Assembly (NCBI RefSeq): GCF_958298935.1
Contig: NC_084922.1
Location: forward strand, 19,222,501-19,286,500
DNA: 64,000 bases
Reading direction: 5' to 3'
Source of the DNA: Phragmites australis
Lineage: Eukaryota > Streptophyta > Magnoliopsida > Poales > Poaceae
The notes beneath the pieces are model-generated. The model saw only the letters and a list, made by a program, of their open reading frames with translations, searched no databases and was not told the origin of the DNA. Shown in pieces: positions 11,046-21,228 of this stretch. Numbering within the stretch: the stretch's first letter is position 1; every line of letters begins with the position of its first letter. The position numbers and the translations under genes were made by a program.

Positions 11046-11963
11046 TAATATGAACAAGGGTTCCCGATCTTCCGAAAGGTTCTGGTAACTCTCGATTTGG
11101 TGGAAACGAGATACAAGTCGATCCGGCTTCCGAACAACACGATCCGAAACCCCGCAATCGCAGCACCACGTCTCCTCTGGTTATCAACCGGCGTTGCACG
11201 GTTGACCTCGCCAAGAAGGCTAAAATCCTTGCCTGCGAATCGAAGAACACAAGCAAGAACAAGGAAGAATGCAACCAAATTGCAGATGAATGATTAATCT
11301 CACGAGTTGGGGTCTCACAAACCGACGAAACGGCGAAACTGTTCTTGACAGAATAATCTAAGCAAAACCCAACCCTAATTAGGGCGGCGGCTACTGTATA
11401 TAAAGGATTAGGGTCGGCCAAGGACCCCTAGACGCGTCCCTAATGGACTCCAACACGATACATGGCCCAACGGACCAAAAACGGTGACGCAGCACCGGGA
11501 CAGATTCTGGACGCTGACTTGTTTCGACGTTTCCCGTTGACTCGGAAGGAATTTGGACCTCAAACCAACGCCATTGGTTTCCTTATGAAATTATCTTTCC
11601 AACCATATGTGAATCGTCGAAAACGGAGTCCGGATGCGTCCTGGGCGTCCGTTTTATTGCTCGCTGGTCCTGGAGGCCGAGGCTGATTCGGACTCGAGTT
11701 GGACTGGACCTCCTGCTGTTGTTGGACGTCCTAGCTGCTCCTCCACGCCTCCAAGCCTTCCTCTATGTGTTTCCTTGTCCTCTCCATGATTCCTAAACAA
11801 CACATAATCATTAGGTAGTAATCTATTCTCAAAATTATATAAAGAGTTGCTTAGGAACGAGTTCACCTCTAAATTTAATTGTCGTGCGCGAGCTCTTGTG
11901 ATTGGACCTTGAAAGTTCAATGGAGGATCATTGTATGTATCCGAGGGAGTGATGTCCTCATCA
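11046..11963 (-). repeat. CRM 5' LTR (918 bp)
   Basis: Partner of 4308-5225, with one difference. Its promoter drives the minus-strand transcript; a TATA-like box lies near 11396-11403. It contains a non-initiating copy of the polyprotein C-terminus (11654-11920). Confidence 0.93.
11396..11403 (-). promoter_or_regulatory. TATA-like box in the CRM 5' LTR
   Basis: Minus-strand TTATATACA inside the LTR, in a position suitable for the U3/R boundary. It is identical in the 3' LTR near 4658-4665. Core promoter function is inferred. Confidence 0.5.
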
Positions 11964-11968
11964 ACCTA
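11964..11968. repeat. Target-site duplication (ACCTA), right copy, of the CRM element
   Basis: Matches 4303-4307 exactly. Confidence 0.93.
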
Positions 11969-12922
11969 TCACCATAAATGCCCTGGCAACGGGCGCCGTG
12001 GAGAGGGCCCACCGGGCAGCCGCAGAGCAAACCCGGCGTGCCCGCCCTATCTTGTTCCTCTGCCACAGCAGGGCGGCAGACGGAACGCCTTGATTCTTGC
12101 GATGTTATTCCGAGACAAGCCGGATGATACGGGACGGGACCCGTGTAATTAATAGCCTCACGCCTCTCTGCCAAAACATGGCAGGAACTGACACCGCGGA
12201 AGGAGCAGTTGGGGATGTCAGGCCACGCACGCTCATTAAATGCGGCCTCAGACCTTTGACTGATTGACACCTCAACGGCGGGTCCCTCGGGGGTCTTTCT
12301 GGGTCGTCGGGGCACTGAGTGCTCGGGGGTACTGTTCACCTCCCCGTGCACTCTCTCCCGAGAATACCTATCCTTGTCCTCGGGGTACCGGGTGCTCGGG
12401 GGTACCGTTCACCTCCCCGAGCACTCTCTCCCGAGCACTTTTACACGAACCTTCGGGGAACCAAGTGCTCGGGGGCTGCCACGTGCAACCCCAAGCACTC
12501 TCTCCCGAGCACTCTTGCTCGATCCTTCGGGGAACTGAGTGCTCGGGGGCTGCCACGTGCAGCCCCGAGCACTCTCTCCCGAGCACTCTTACGTGGATCC
12601 TCGGGGAACCGAGCGCTCGGGAGCTGCCACACGCAGTCCCGAGCACTCTCTCCCGGAACTTGGCTCTTCTGATCGTCGGGGGACGAGGGCGCTCGGGGGT
12701 GACTGGGCACCTCCCCGAGCACTTTCTTCCCGATACTTAGACTCCGTGGATCATCGGGGAACTGGGGTGCTCGGGGATCAGTGACTGTGGCCCTGTGGCC
12801 CCGAGCACCTTCTCCCGGGACTTGAACTTTTCCCACCCCACAGGAGGGACCTCGCGGGATGGCGCCGTGTGGCGGATGGCTAGCCTGGCCTCAGGACTCA
12901 GGGACCCCCAATTCTTGATACA
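11969..12922 (-). repeat. Tat 5' LTR, 5' segment (right of the CRM insertion)
   Basis: Outer portion of the Tat LTR. On the minus strand it begins TGTATCAAGAATTGGGGG (ending at 12922), a start typical of grass Tat-type LTRs. It contains a seven-unit array of GC-rich repeats. The right neighbour at 12923 is sequence homologous to the Tekay LTR at about 21324, so this end marks the insertion junction; CCGAC (12923-12927) would be the target duplication, whose partner is outside the window. Confidence 0.8.
12309..12832. repeat. Seven ~73-bp tandem units with GTGCTCGGGG/CCCCGAGCAC stems
   Basis: Units begin near 12309, 12382, 12455, 12528, 12602, 12676 and 12754. Each carries a TGCTCGGGGG arm, a variable loop with CACGTGC or CACCT, then CCCCGAGCACTCTCTCCCGAG. 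The arms can pair, giving a row of hairpins. The array lies in the U3 part of the Tat LTR. Confidence 0.85.
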
Positions 12923-15736
12923 CCGACACATACCCTTCCAACATATAGCATCACAACACAGCTTAAGAAAGAGTGTGTAATTAAATTATATTACAAGTTC
13001 TTAAACATTTAACCATTTAAAATAATTTACAACAAAAGGAAGCTAGGAGGATAAAGAACAAATTTACCTCCTAACCAAACTAGAAACTATGCAGTGAAAG
13101 ATTATCATCTATCAACACCAAAATCTATGTGAAGCCACATGCCCTTAGGCTCCACCCAAAAGCACACCACACGAGTAGTTTACACTACTCATTCTTGCCA
13201 CCTACATCGATAGGCATGAAGTAGTCAAAAACGAGCTCCTTCTCACCAGTAGAATCTGAAAGAGTAGCGTGAGTACAAAGGTACTTGCAAGACTTAATCC
13301 ATAATGGGTACATATAATAACTCGACTCCAAGATTATGCAATTGAGTCATTAGCAAGGAGTAGGCCACATGATTAAGTAAATTCATATACATAAGCAACT
13401 TGACACCTATGTGTGAGCACCTATACTTAACCACATATATCTTTCCACCATGTAACCACCAACTTGCATATAAATATAAATGGAACCATCTCATGAACAT
13501 AACTGTAAGTTGAACCATCTCATGTAACCAATGATCAAAAACCACCATTCCCATCATATCATACCATATCATACATTCCCAATTTTTGGAAACTCAACGA
13601 CCAATGCAAATGGACAGAAGCATGCTCATGATCGAGAGTGTGACAATTCGAATTGTTTTTACAACCTGCAGGGGGTACAACCTTACCCACATAACTCGAG
13701 GGCCATATGGCTTGAGTGACCACACAGGCCCACCCAAGGGGGTACTTGTGTCAATATTTCCCAATTAGCTCTAACCATTTGAATCAGACATCGCTCGGTG
13801 TGGATCCCACTTAGGTTAACTCCCGGAGCAACCACAAGTATCTCTAAAAGCCCACCCACTCACACCGTCGATGTGCAAGCCCAAATGATCACAATTGCAG
13901 AGGTATTAGGCTTATCTTACCATTAGATTAACATGTGGTTAATACAAAAAGTTCTAAAGCCAACTACACCGACAGACGGTGCTTAAACGATGCAAACGGT
14001 CTATGGTAATCGAGCTCCTCTCCTGAACTAACTGAGGAACTCCTCCGGTGCAGAAGTTGCCCTCAACACTGCCCACATCTCATCTCATACTCACCTCTCA
14101 TACAACCCACATCATTGTCAATGTGTTTGTAAATAATAAGCAAGCCCTAAGCTCGCGAACAACGGTCGAATCATTGCTCGTCTTCTACCGAGGATCTAAG
14201 AATTGCTAAACATTTCTAATAACTCTTAAGTTATACATCAACAATATTATCAAGGCTACAAGGACATGGATAATCAATAATTTCAAGGTAGGAGTAATGC
14301 ACTCACATAGGTTCTACCCATATAAGCCCGACATCGACTTGCTAAACATGCAAACGTACATAAGTGACAACTCATCATTTTAGACTCCACATCATTCCAA
14401 CTAAAAGGTGCAATATGCTTAGATACTTGCCTTGCTACTCTAGCGGTTGCCTGATACTCCCAGCGTAACACTCACAGAACTCTGGTAGATTGGCAGCGCC
14501 TACACTCACTTGGATCGCCGGTGTTACACTCTCTAAATGAATCAAGAATGCATTGCATAATTAATCAAATGATGAAAAAGGTGTGCATTTGACGCATGCT
14601 TGAATATTAATAGAGCGTCGTTTTGAAAGTATTTGCAAAAGACCACAAAAAGATTAGGGTTCCGAAGTTTGAAACCTTGGATAAGACAACCTAAGTGCAT
14701 ACAGCTTTAAGTGATTGGCGGTCAGACCAGCGTTGAAGTGGCGGTTAGACCATCGGCGTGCAGAATGTTTTGGCCTCTAGCGGTCAGACCACGAGGCTCT
14801 GCGGTCAAATCGATGTGGAAGTTGCATTCTAACTAGCGGCCTGCATAAGATTTTGGTGTGTGGCGGTCAAACCAACCGTCGTGGCTACCAAACCACTAGA
14901 ACCTGCTGGCAGCACCTTTGCAGGGTCGTCGACGAAGGTTCCGATGATACCTTTGACCGTGAAGGGTACCGAAATGCTCTACGGGACTAATGGAGTGTTT
15001 CTAGGGTGATTTGGACAACATTCATCGAGCTAAACTCAAGACACCCCATGGAGAAGCTCTAGGATAGGTTGAACTTAGGTCAAAACAGAATGAGGACCGA
15101 TTCTAGCTCGGGAATGATAGAGAAACGATAGGAGATGTCTCACCTTAGTGTTGGGAAGCTTTCTAGCAGATCAATCCACTCCGGAGTAGCTCTGATATGG
15201 AGATCAGGTTCCAGGGTGGCGTATGAGCTTGTGGTTGGATGAACTCGCATGGGAACTCCCCGACAAAGAGGATGAAGGGGATGAGTTCGAGGAAACCTCT
15301 GGGAAGCTCAAAGGAGTCCCCTCCATTGATCTCCAGTCGTCAAAGCCATGGAGGTGATTTCTTCTTCTCTCTCTGGGGCTTGAGTGAGGGAGAGAGTGAG
15401 AGAGAGTGTGTGTGAGAGAGTGAGTGTGAGAGAGTGTGATCGATCCTCTTAATGGGCCCTCTGTGTATTGGTGGTCAGACCGCGGGAGTGGTTTAGTGCT
15501 AAAAGTCTCATTATTTTTCTTTTTTCTTTTCTAATATCTATGTGATTTCTCCTAATTAGCTTCTAAGCCATTTTCACTCTCAAATACTCACATGCACGTG
15601 GAGGGAAATACGTGAAGGTTCAAAACGCATAACTTTTGGAACGTGTTTAAACTCAATTGATAATTAATCGCACAAAACAGAATGCAATCATGATTAGGCA
15701 TGTCTAATTATGTAATTAATATTTTAGGACGTGACA
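12923..15736 (-). repeat. Tekay-type 3' LTR (truncated)
   Basis: Homologous to 21324-24125 along its whole length (for example the shared CCTTCCAACATATAGCATCACA near 12933 and 21330). Sense start TGTCACGTCC at 15736. It contains GGTCAGACC-type motifs (14700-14900) and a GA-rich tract (15360-15440). Confidence 0.88.
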
Positions 15737-15750
15737 AACCTCTCTCCATT
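15737..15750 (-). promoter_or_regulatory. Polypurine tract of the Tekay-type element
   Basis: Minus-strand AATGGAGAGAGGTT immediately before the LTR start TGTCACG. It sets the element's orientation. Confidence 0.75.
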
Positions 15751-16269
15751 AAAAATAATCTCAACCCGAGATTCGGCAAACTAAGGGAGAAGGTGATGGT
15801 GATGAAGTGGAAGGGAATATCCCACAAATGGAAAAGAACTTTGTCGAATTTCATCGACGGAATGAAATGATAGTCATCGGGCCTTCACACAAGCTGGCGG
15901 TCAGACCACAGCTAAGCTCGGTCAGACCACGGCTCGGTTAGACTGTGGGGTCAGGGTTAGACCAAAATCTATACAGAGGGTTTTGGGCTCTGGCGGTCGG
16001 ACTGACGTTATGCCAGCGGTCAGACTGCCAACCAACGGTCAGACCGCCAACCAACGGTCAGACCGCGAGCCTGGGGTTGTCAGACCGCCCAGGAATAGAG
16101 AGCTTTGGGTTCTAAATGCCTCTAGTGGTCAGACTGGCAGACCAACAGTGGTTAGACCGCCAAAAGTATGTTCTCCCAGTTCGAAAGGTTTCAAAGTGCA
16201 ATCCTTTGGAAATAAACTTTCCATTCAATATGGTGATATTATAGACATGTGAGATGCTCTGACTGTGCA

Positions 16270-16603
16270 AAATTACAATGACATTTACTCATTCTCAAAA
16301 AGTTCAGGATATTCGGAGCGGATTTTATCCTCGCGCTCCCAAGTGTGGTTGCTCTATTGGACTTTAATGAATTTAATAGAGTGTCGTCGAGTCTTACATT
16401 CTGCTTCATCTAAGATTTGCAGCATCAATTACTTCAGTTGGAACTCGAAGGCATTTCTTTAGTTGCGAGACGTGGAGCACATTGTGAACAATAGAGAGGA
16501 ATAGAGGCAAGTCCAATTGGTAGGCCACCTCTCCACATTGACAATGATTTAGAAAGGTCCTACATAACGAGGTGCCAACTTCTCTCAGACTTGAAAATGT
16601 CAA
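16270..16603 (-). pseudogene. Tekay-type integrase C-terminus and chromodomain-like tail
   Basis: The minus strand reads VAYQLDLPLFLSIVHNVLHV, then SQLKKCLRVPTEVI, the usual end of the integrase GPY/F region in Del/Tekay elements. In another frame it continues with IKFIKVQ, a stop, then HTWEREDKIRSEYPELFENE, which matches the chromodomain end of this clade with a short deletion around the conserved acidic/Ala positions. Chromodomains guide integration by binding histone marks. This one is broken by a stop and a frame change. Confidence 0.65.
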
Positions 16604-16648
16604 ACCCCTTTGAGAGGCGATAGCTTGAGATAAACAAAGTCCCCAATA

Positions 16649-17450
16649 TCAAATACGAGTTCTTGTCGGCGGTGTTCTGCATAGCTTTTCTGTCAGAACT
16701 AAACCATGAAGAGACACTTGTGAATAGCCAGAACAACACTTGTGAATAGCCAGAACATGCTCTTCTACCACTTTGACCAAATCCAGGCCTAGAAAAGCCC
16801 TTTCATTAGATTTGGACCAATTCAACGGCGTTCGACATCTTCGGCCATAAAGAGCTTCAAACGGTGACTGACATTTCAATGCTCGACTGATAACTATTAT
16901 TGTAGGATAACTCGGCGAATGGTAAGAAAATTTCCCACTTCTTCCCATATGTGAGAGTACAAGATCGCAACATATCTTCTAGAACCAGATTCACCCTCTC
17001 GGTTTGACCATCGGTATGAGGGTGGTAAATGGTGCTATGGAAGAGCTCAATTCTCATGGCCTCATGAATGCTCCTCTAGAAATGTGAGGTAAACTGAGTG
17101 TCTCGATCGGAGATGATCTTCTTCAGAATCCCATGAAGGCAAACAATCCGAGTGAGGTACAACTCCATATATTGTTTGACCGATTTGTGGTCTTTACAGG
17201 AAAGAAATGAGCGAACTTTGTCAACCGGTCCACAATGATCCAAATTAAGTCATATCCATGAGAGGTCTTCAGCAATCAGATAATGAAGTCAATTCTGATA
17301 TCCTCCCACTTCCAGAAGGGAATAGGCAATGGTTGGAGAGTACCGGCTGGCCTAAGATGCTCGGCCTTTACTCTTCGGTAGACGTCACACTCAGTAACAT
17401 ATCAAGTGATTTCTCATTTCATGCATTCCTCTAGAATCTGATCTTAAGGT
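16649..17450 (-). pseudogene. Tekay-type integrase core (fragments)
   Basis: Frame fragments include STIYHPHTDGQTERVNLVLED (16857-17057), which holds the catalytic-Glu block, and CQSPFEALYGRRCRTPLNWS (16800-16900), typical of Del/Tekay integrases. Multiple stops and frame changes interrupt it, and a 21-bp direct duplication sits near 16715-16755 (GTGAATAGCCAGAACA repeated). No long frame survives. Confidence 0.7.
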
Positions 17451-17883
17451 CTTGGTACATTTTGGTACTCCCCGAATGAATGGACAACAACAAAACATCC
17501 AGAATTTTCTTCCTTAACGCCTCAACCTTTGAAACAACTAGTCTCTTCTCGAACCACAAAATACCCTGATCATCTGCAGAAAAATAGGCAGCCTTGCCTT
17601 CCTTCATTTTCTCTCAAATTCGGACCATGCCCTTGTCATTCATTTGAGCTGCTTTGATTTGATCCAGGAGAGTGGATTTGATCTCCAAGTTTGCAAGAAA
17701 TCCCTTTGGGGCCATTTTGAGTCCAAGTCTTTAGAATTCATCATAAAGTGTGGTATTTCCAAGCTTGACTATAAGACAATTGCATTGAGCCTTTTGACTC
17801 AGTGCATCGGCGACCACATTAGCCTTGCTAGGATGATAATGAACTTCTAGCTCATAGTCTTTGATCAACTCGAGCCATCTTTT

Positions 17884-18420
17884 CTATCTCATGTTCATAT
17901 CAGCTTGAGTGAAAATGTATTTTAGGCTTTTGTGGTCCGTATAGATATGGCACAGATTTCCAAGCAGATAGTGGTGCCAAATCTTCAAAATATGCACAAT
18001 TGTTGCAAGCTCTATGTCATGGGTTGGGTAGTTCTCCTCATGGCTCTTCAACTGGTGTGAAGCGTATGCCACAACTCGACCTTCTTGCATAAGGACACAT
18101 CCGAGGCCTATGTGAGAAGCATTGCAATAGACGTCAAAACCCTTGTCCACTTTAGGTTGAACCAGAATGAGAGCGGCCGTGAGTAGTTTCTTCAAGGTAT
18201 GGAAAGCTGACTCACATTTACTCGACCACTCAAATACACTTCCTTGCTTCAACAGCTCAGTCATTGGCTTGGTAATCTTGGAAAAGTTTTCGATGAACCA
18301 ACAGTAATAACCTACAAGTCTGAGAAAATTCTCGATGTCGGTGATATTCTTAGATTGAACCCAACTGAGGACTTCTTGCACTTTGCTCGAATCAATGGTA
18401 ACACCATTCTCGGATAGCAC
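17884..18420 (-). pseudogene. Tekay-type RNase H and RT connection
   Basis: 179-codon fragment: [24 protein letters not shown] connection start, [19 protein letters not shown], then RNase H with [20 protein letters not shown] (the family's catalytic Asp position is Asn, as in CNAS instead of CDAS), [22 protein letters not shown] and [10 protein letters not shown]. It is separated from the RT by stops. The Asp-to-Asn change alone would be expected to cripple RNase H. Confidence 0.75.
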
Positions 18421-18519
18421 ATGCCCTAGAAAAGCGATGTTCCTAAGCCAAAACTCACACTTGCTGAACTTGGCATAGAGTTGGTCATCTCGAAGTCAGC
18501 CAAGAACAACACGGAGGTG

Positions 18520-18897
18520 CTATGCATGCTCTCCTTCCGTCTTGGAGTATATGAGAATATCATCGATGAAAACCATGATAAATTGGTCGAGTTTCTGCAT
18601 GAAATTTGTGTTCATTAAGTACATGAAGAACGCCGGTGCATTGGTAAGGCCGAAGGACATGACGGTTAATTCATAAAGCCTATAACGGGTAGATAAAGTT
18701 GTCTTTGGAATATCCTCCGGTCTGACCTTTATTTGATGATAGCCCAACCTCAAGTCAATCTTGGAGAAAACACAGGCACCGATCAATTGATTGAATAGAA
18801 TATCAATATGAGGAATCAGATACTTATTCTTGACAGTGACTTCATTCAACGAATGGTAATCAATACACATCCAAAGAGTTTGGTCCTTCTTCTTCAC
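18520..18897 (-). pseudogene. Tekay-type reverse transcriptase (fragment)
   Basis: 125-codon fragment with [50 protein letters not shown] and the catalytic FIDD (18559-18570). Upstream RT residues around 18900-19060 are recognisable only in other frames. Confidence 0.75.
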
Positions 18898-19065
18898 AAA
18901 GAGCGTCGGGCATCCCTAGGGTGAGGTGCTCGGATGGATGAAACCCTTCGAGAGTAATTCTTGAAGCTGCCTCTTCAATTCTGCTAATTCGTTTGGTGAC
19001 ATCTGATAAGACCTCTTCAAAATTAGGGCCGTACCAAACAAAAGATCAATAGAGAACTCCGCTGG

Positions 19066-19287
19066 TCAGTCGGGGGGCATCTCTGGCAGTTCTTCTGGGA
19101 AGACATCACAAAGCCCACACACGATGGGAACATTCAGGAGATCCATGACAGCGACAACCTTCAGGTCATAAAGGCAAGGATCGACATCCTTAAACTTCAA
19201 ATGAATTTGGGTGTCGAACAGATCTTTAAGGGTGATGGTCCGCTGAGCACAATCAATGATAGCCTTATTCTTGGTGAGCCAATTCAT
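19066..19287 (-). pseudogene. Tekay-type protease/RT linker
   Basis: Begins MNWLTKNKAIIDCAQRTITL and ends DVFPEELPEMPPD, which bracket the protease C-terminus and RT start in Del/Tekay elements. The protease active-site region upstream (about 19290-19530) is not readable in one frame. Confidence 0.65.
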
Positions 19288-19535
19288 CCCTAATATGATG
19301 TTTATCCCTTTGGAGTCAATACCAACAAATTTGCAACGAAGGAGATCTTGTTGATAACCATCGATGCTTTGGACACATATTGATTAATAAGCATACTGGC
19401 TCCAGGTGCTTCTTTGAGATAAGGTGTAGGGGTAGTACTAACTTTCAGCTCGCGATGCTGAGTATAACTCCTTGTTATGAAAAAGAGTGAGAAGCCCTAG
19501 AATAAAAAAGAATGACTACAGGAACAATAACAGAA

Positions 19536-20700
19536 TTAGACTTCACGAGTAATGTACCCATGATATATGTTGACACCCTCGTGAGCTTCCTCGGTGGTGG
19601 TGTAGTTGACTCGACCATGCTTGGGGACTTGTGCAGCCTTTGAGACTTGATAAGAGGATGACGAGGGTAGTGGTGGCCTTAGAGCATTCACCATGGCTCC
19701 AGACTTCGGGAAAGAACATTCCTGGGCAAAGTGCCTGACATGCCCATAATTGTAACATAGGCTGTCGGGGCCACCTGTCACACTTCCTTGAGAACCGGTG
19801 GATATTGGAAGTTGTCCTTGCGGAGCGGAGAAAGATGGATGTCGCACTATCCACATTAGCCATGGAGCAGCCAAAGCCAACATGTGAGATGGAGGAGGTT
19901 GACTCTCCATCCGCGTATGTTGAGAGCTGTCGCCCACGAAAGGCGATGGAATCATCTTGTGCTTCTTCTCCTCATGGTAGTTCTTCAGCTTGAACTTGAT
20001 CGTGAGGGAGGTGCTCACCAATTTGTTGAAATTGGCAAACTCATGATCCAACAAGAGGTCTTGCATCTTGGAAGAGAGGCATTCACGAAGTGGTATTGCT
20101 TTCGCTTGTTGGTGTGACCTCTTCCAGCGCATACTGTGTAAGGTGGTTGAACACCTGCACATACTCCATCACCGACCTGCCTCCCTGCTTCAGGTCTAGA
20201 AACTCTCACCTTTTGATCTCCATAATCCTCTTGGGAATGTGATAATCATGGAACACTTGGTGAAACTCCGCCCAAGACACCCATGGTTGGCAACGTGTAT
20301 GGCCAGAAAGTTGGACCACCATGCACCAGCAACACTTTGAAGCTGATGGGCGGCGAAGAGAGCCTTCTCATGGTCCTCACATTGGAGAAGCATGAGCTTC
20401 TGTTAAATGGTTCAGAGCCAGTGGTTAGCATCAAGAGGATCCTCAGCCCGTGTGAAGGTAGGCGGTTGAGTCCTAAGGAAATCCGAGAAGTCATCCTAGC
20501 TTCCGGCTCCACCTCCTCCATGAGGGGCCGTGTTAAGGACGAGAGCTTCGAGTAGCGTCGTCTGAGCTTGATGGTTTTGTTCTATTTGCATGAGAACATC
20601 TACCATACTCGACGTTGGAGGTGGTGGAGGGTAGTTCTCATTGGAACCCTCAGGAAGATCTCCCAGACTTTAGCGGGTTCTCATCCTATTAGAGATGGCG
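19536..20700 (-). pseudogene. Tekay-type Gag (fragments)
   Basis: Fragments in at least two frames. One (19536-20162) holds FNKLVSTSLTIKFKLKNYHE, a signature of this Gag group, and a zinc knuckle reading CYNYGHVRHFAQEC in which the second Cys is Tyr. Another (20196-20393) reads LFAAHQLQSVAGAWWSNFLA, the Gag core. The loss of a knuckle Cys and the frame changes show that it is not functional. Confidence 0.7.
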
Positions 20701-21213
20701 AAGGGTTAAACTCCGACTTGATGGAAATGGCACTGATCGAACCAAGGCAAATGATGCACACTAGAGCATTGTAATATAAGGATAATGCATGATCAAAAGT
20801 GTAGTGTAACATACGTGACAATGTAGCCTAGCTCACAACTTACAACGCATTCTGCGCAAATGCCAGTAGTCAGTAGTCAGACCCCCGCTGGCGGTCAGAC
20901 CACAGGCAATATGGTGGTCAGACCGCTGCCTACCTGGTGGTCAAACCGCTAGAAGTCTAGCGCCAGCAATAGTGGCCTTTCCACCTCATTCCACACACGA
21001 AAGATTCTTCCAACTATAAAAGCGATTCGATTTGTCAACTACGACCTTCGCATCGATACGTTTTCGCATACAATACACTAGGGGCATAATATAGCAAATT
21101 TAGGCATATTAGCAGGAAGAGGTACAAAAGAAACTTAAGTGGATTGTTTAGTGATGTTGACACCATTTACTAACCTATGTCTTAAGTATTTTTAGGCTAC
21201 TTCATTAAACCAG

Positions 21214-21226
21214 GCTATGATATCAC
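21214..21226 (-). promoter_or_regulatory. Degenerate primer-binding site of the Tekay-type element
   Basis: Minus-strand TGATATCATAGCC lies two or three bases inside the 5' LTR end and resembles the initiator-Met tRNA site TGGTATCAGAGCC with two substitutions. Confidence 0.55.
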
Positions 21227-21228
21227 GC

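Larger units (their letters stand above)
4308..11963 (-). mobile_element. CRM-type (centromeric) Ty3/Gypsy retrotransposon, full length
   Basis: Complete 7,656-bp element: 918-bp LTRs at 4308-5225 and 11046-11963, perfect 5-bp target duplication, PBS, polypurine tract and gag-pol in Ty3 order (Gag, PR, RT, RH, IN). The LTRs differ at one position (T4774 versus C11512), so insertion was very recent. The integrase lacks a recognisable canonical chromodomain. Instead the C-terminus continues through [19 protein letters not shown] into the 3' LTR, the arrangement known for CRM-clade chromoviruses. LTR start TGATGAGGACATC also fits that clade. The sole visible coding lesion is one extra base in an A-run at 6779-6784. 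Confidence 0.92.
1..12922 (-). mobile_element. Ty3/Gypsy Tat-type LTR retrotransposon, 5' part, split by a CRM insertion
   Basis: Minus-strand element whose 5' LTR lies on the right (3682-4307 plus 11969-12922) and whose gag, protease and reverse transcriptase run leftwards to the window edge. RNase H, integrase and the 3' LTR are outside the window. The protease motif (LIDGGAGLNLLS), the RT with YIDD, the long gag with ARSWLMNLPPGSI, and the C-x-x-H type gag knuckle (CPIHQTRWHDLTEC) are typical of the Tat lineage. Bases 4308-11963 belong to a younger CRM element inserted in this LTR. Two nonsense codons and compensating frame changes make this copy non-autonomous. The element itself sits inside the 3' LTR of a Tekay-type element. 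Confidence 0.85.

Noticed and set aside
15360..15440. GA-rich tract as a GAGA regulatory site
   Set aside because: A microsatellite shared by both Tekay LTRs (also 23725-23800); function cannot be argued from sequence alone.
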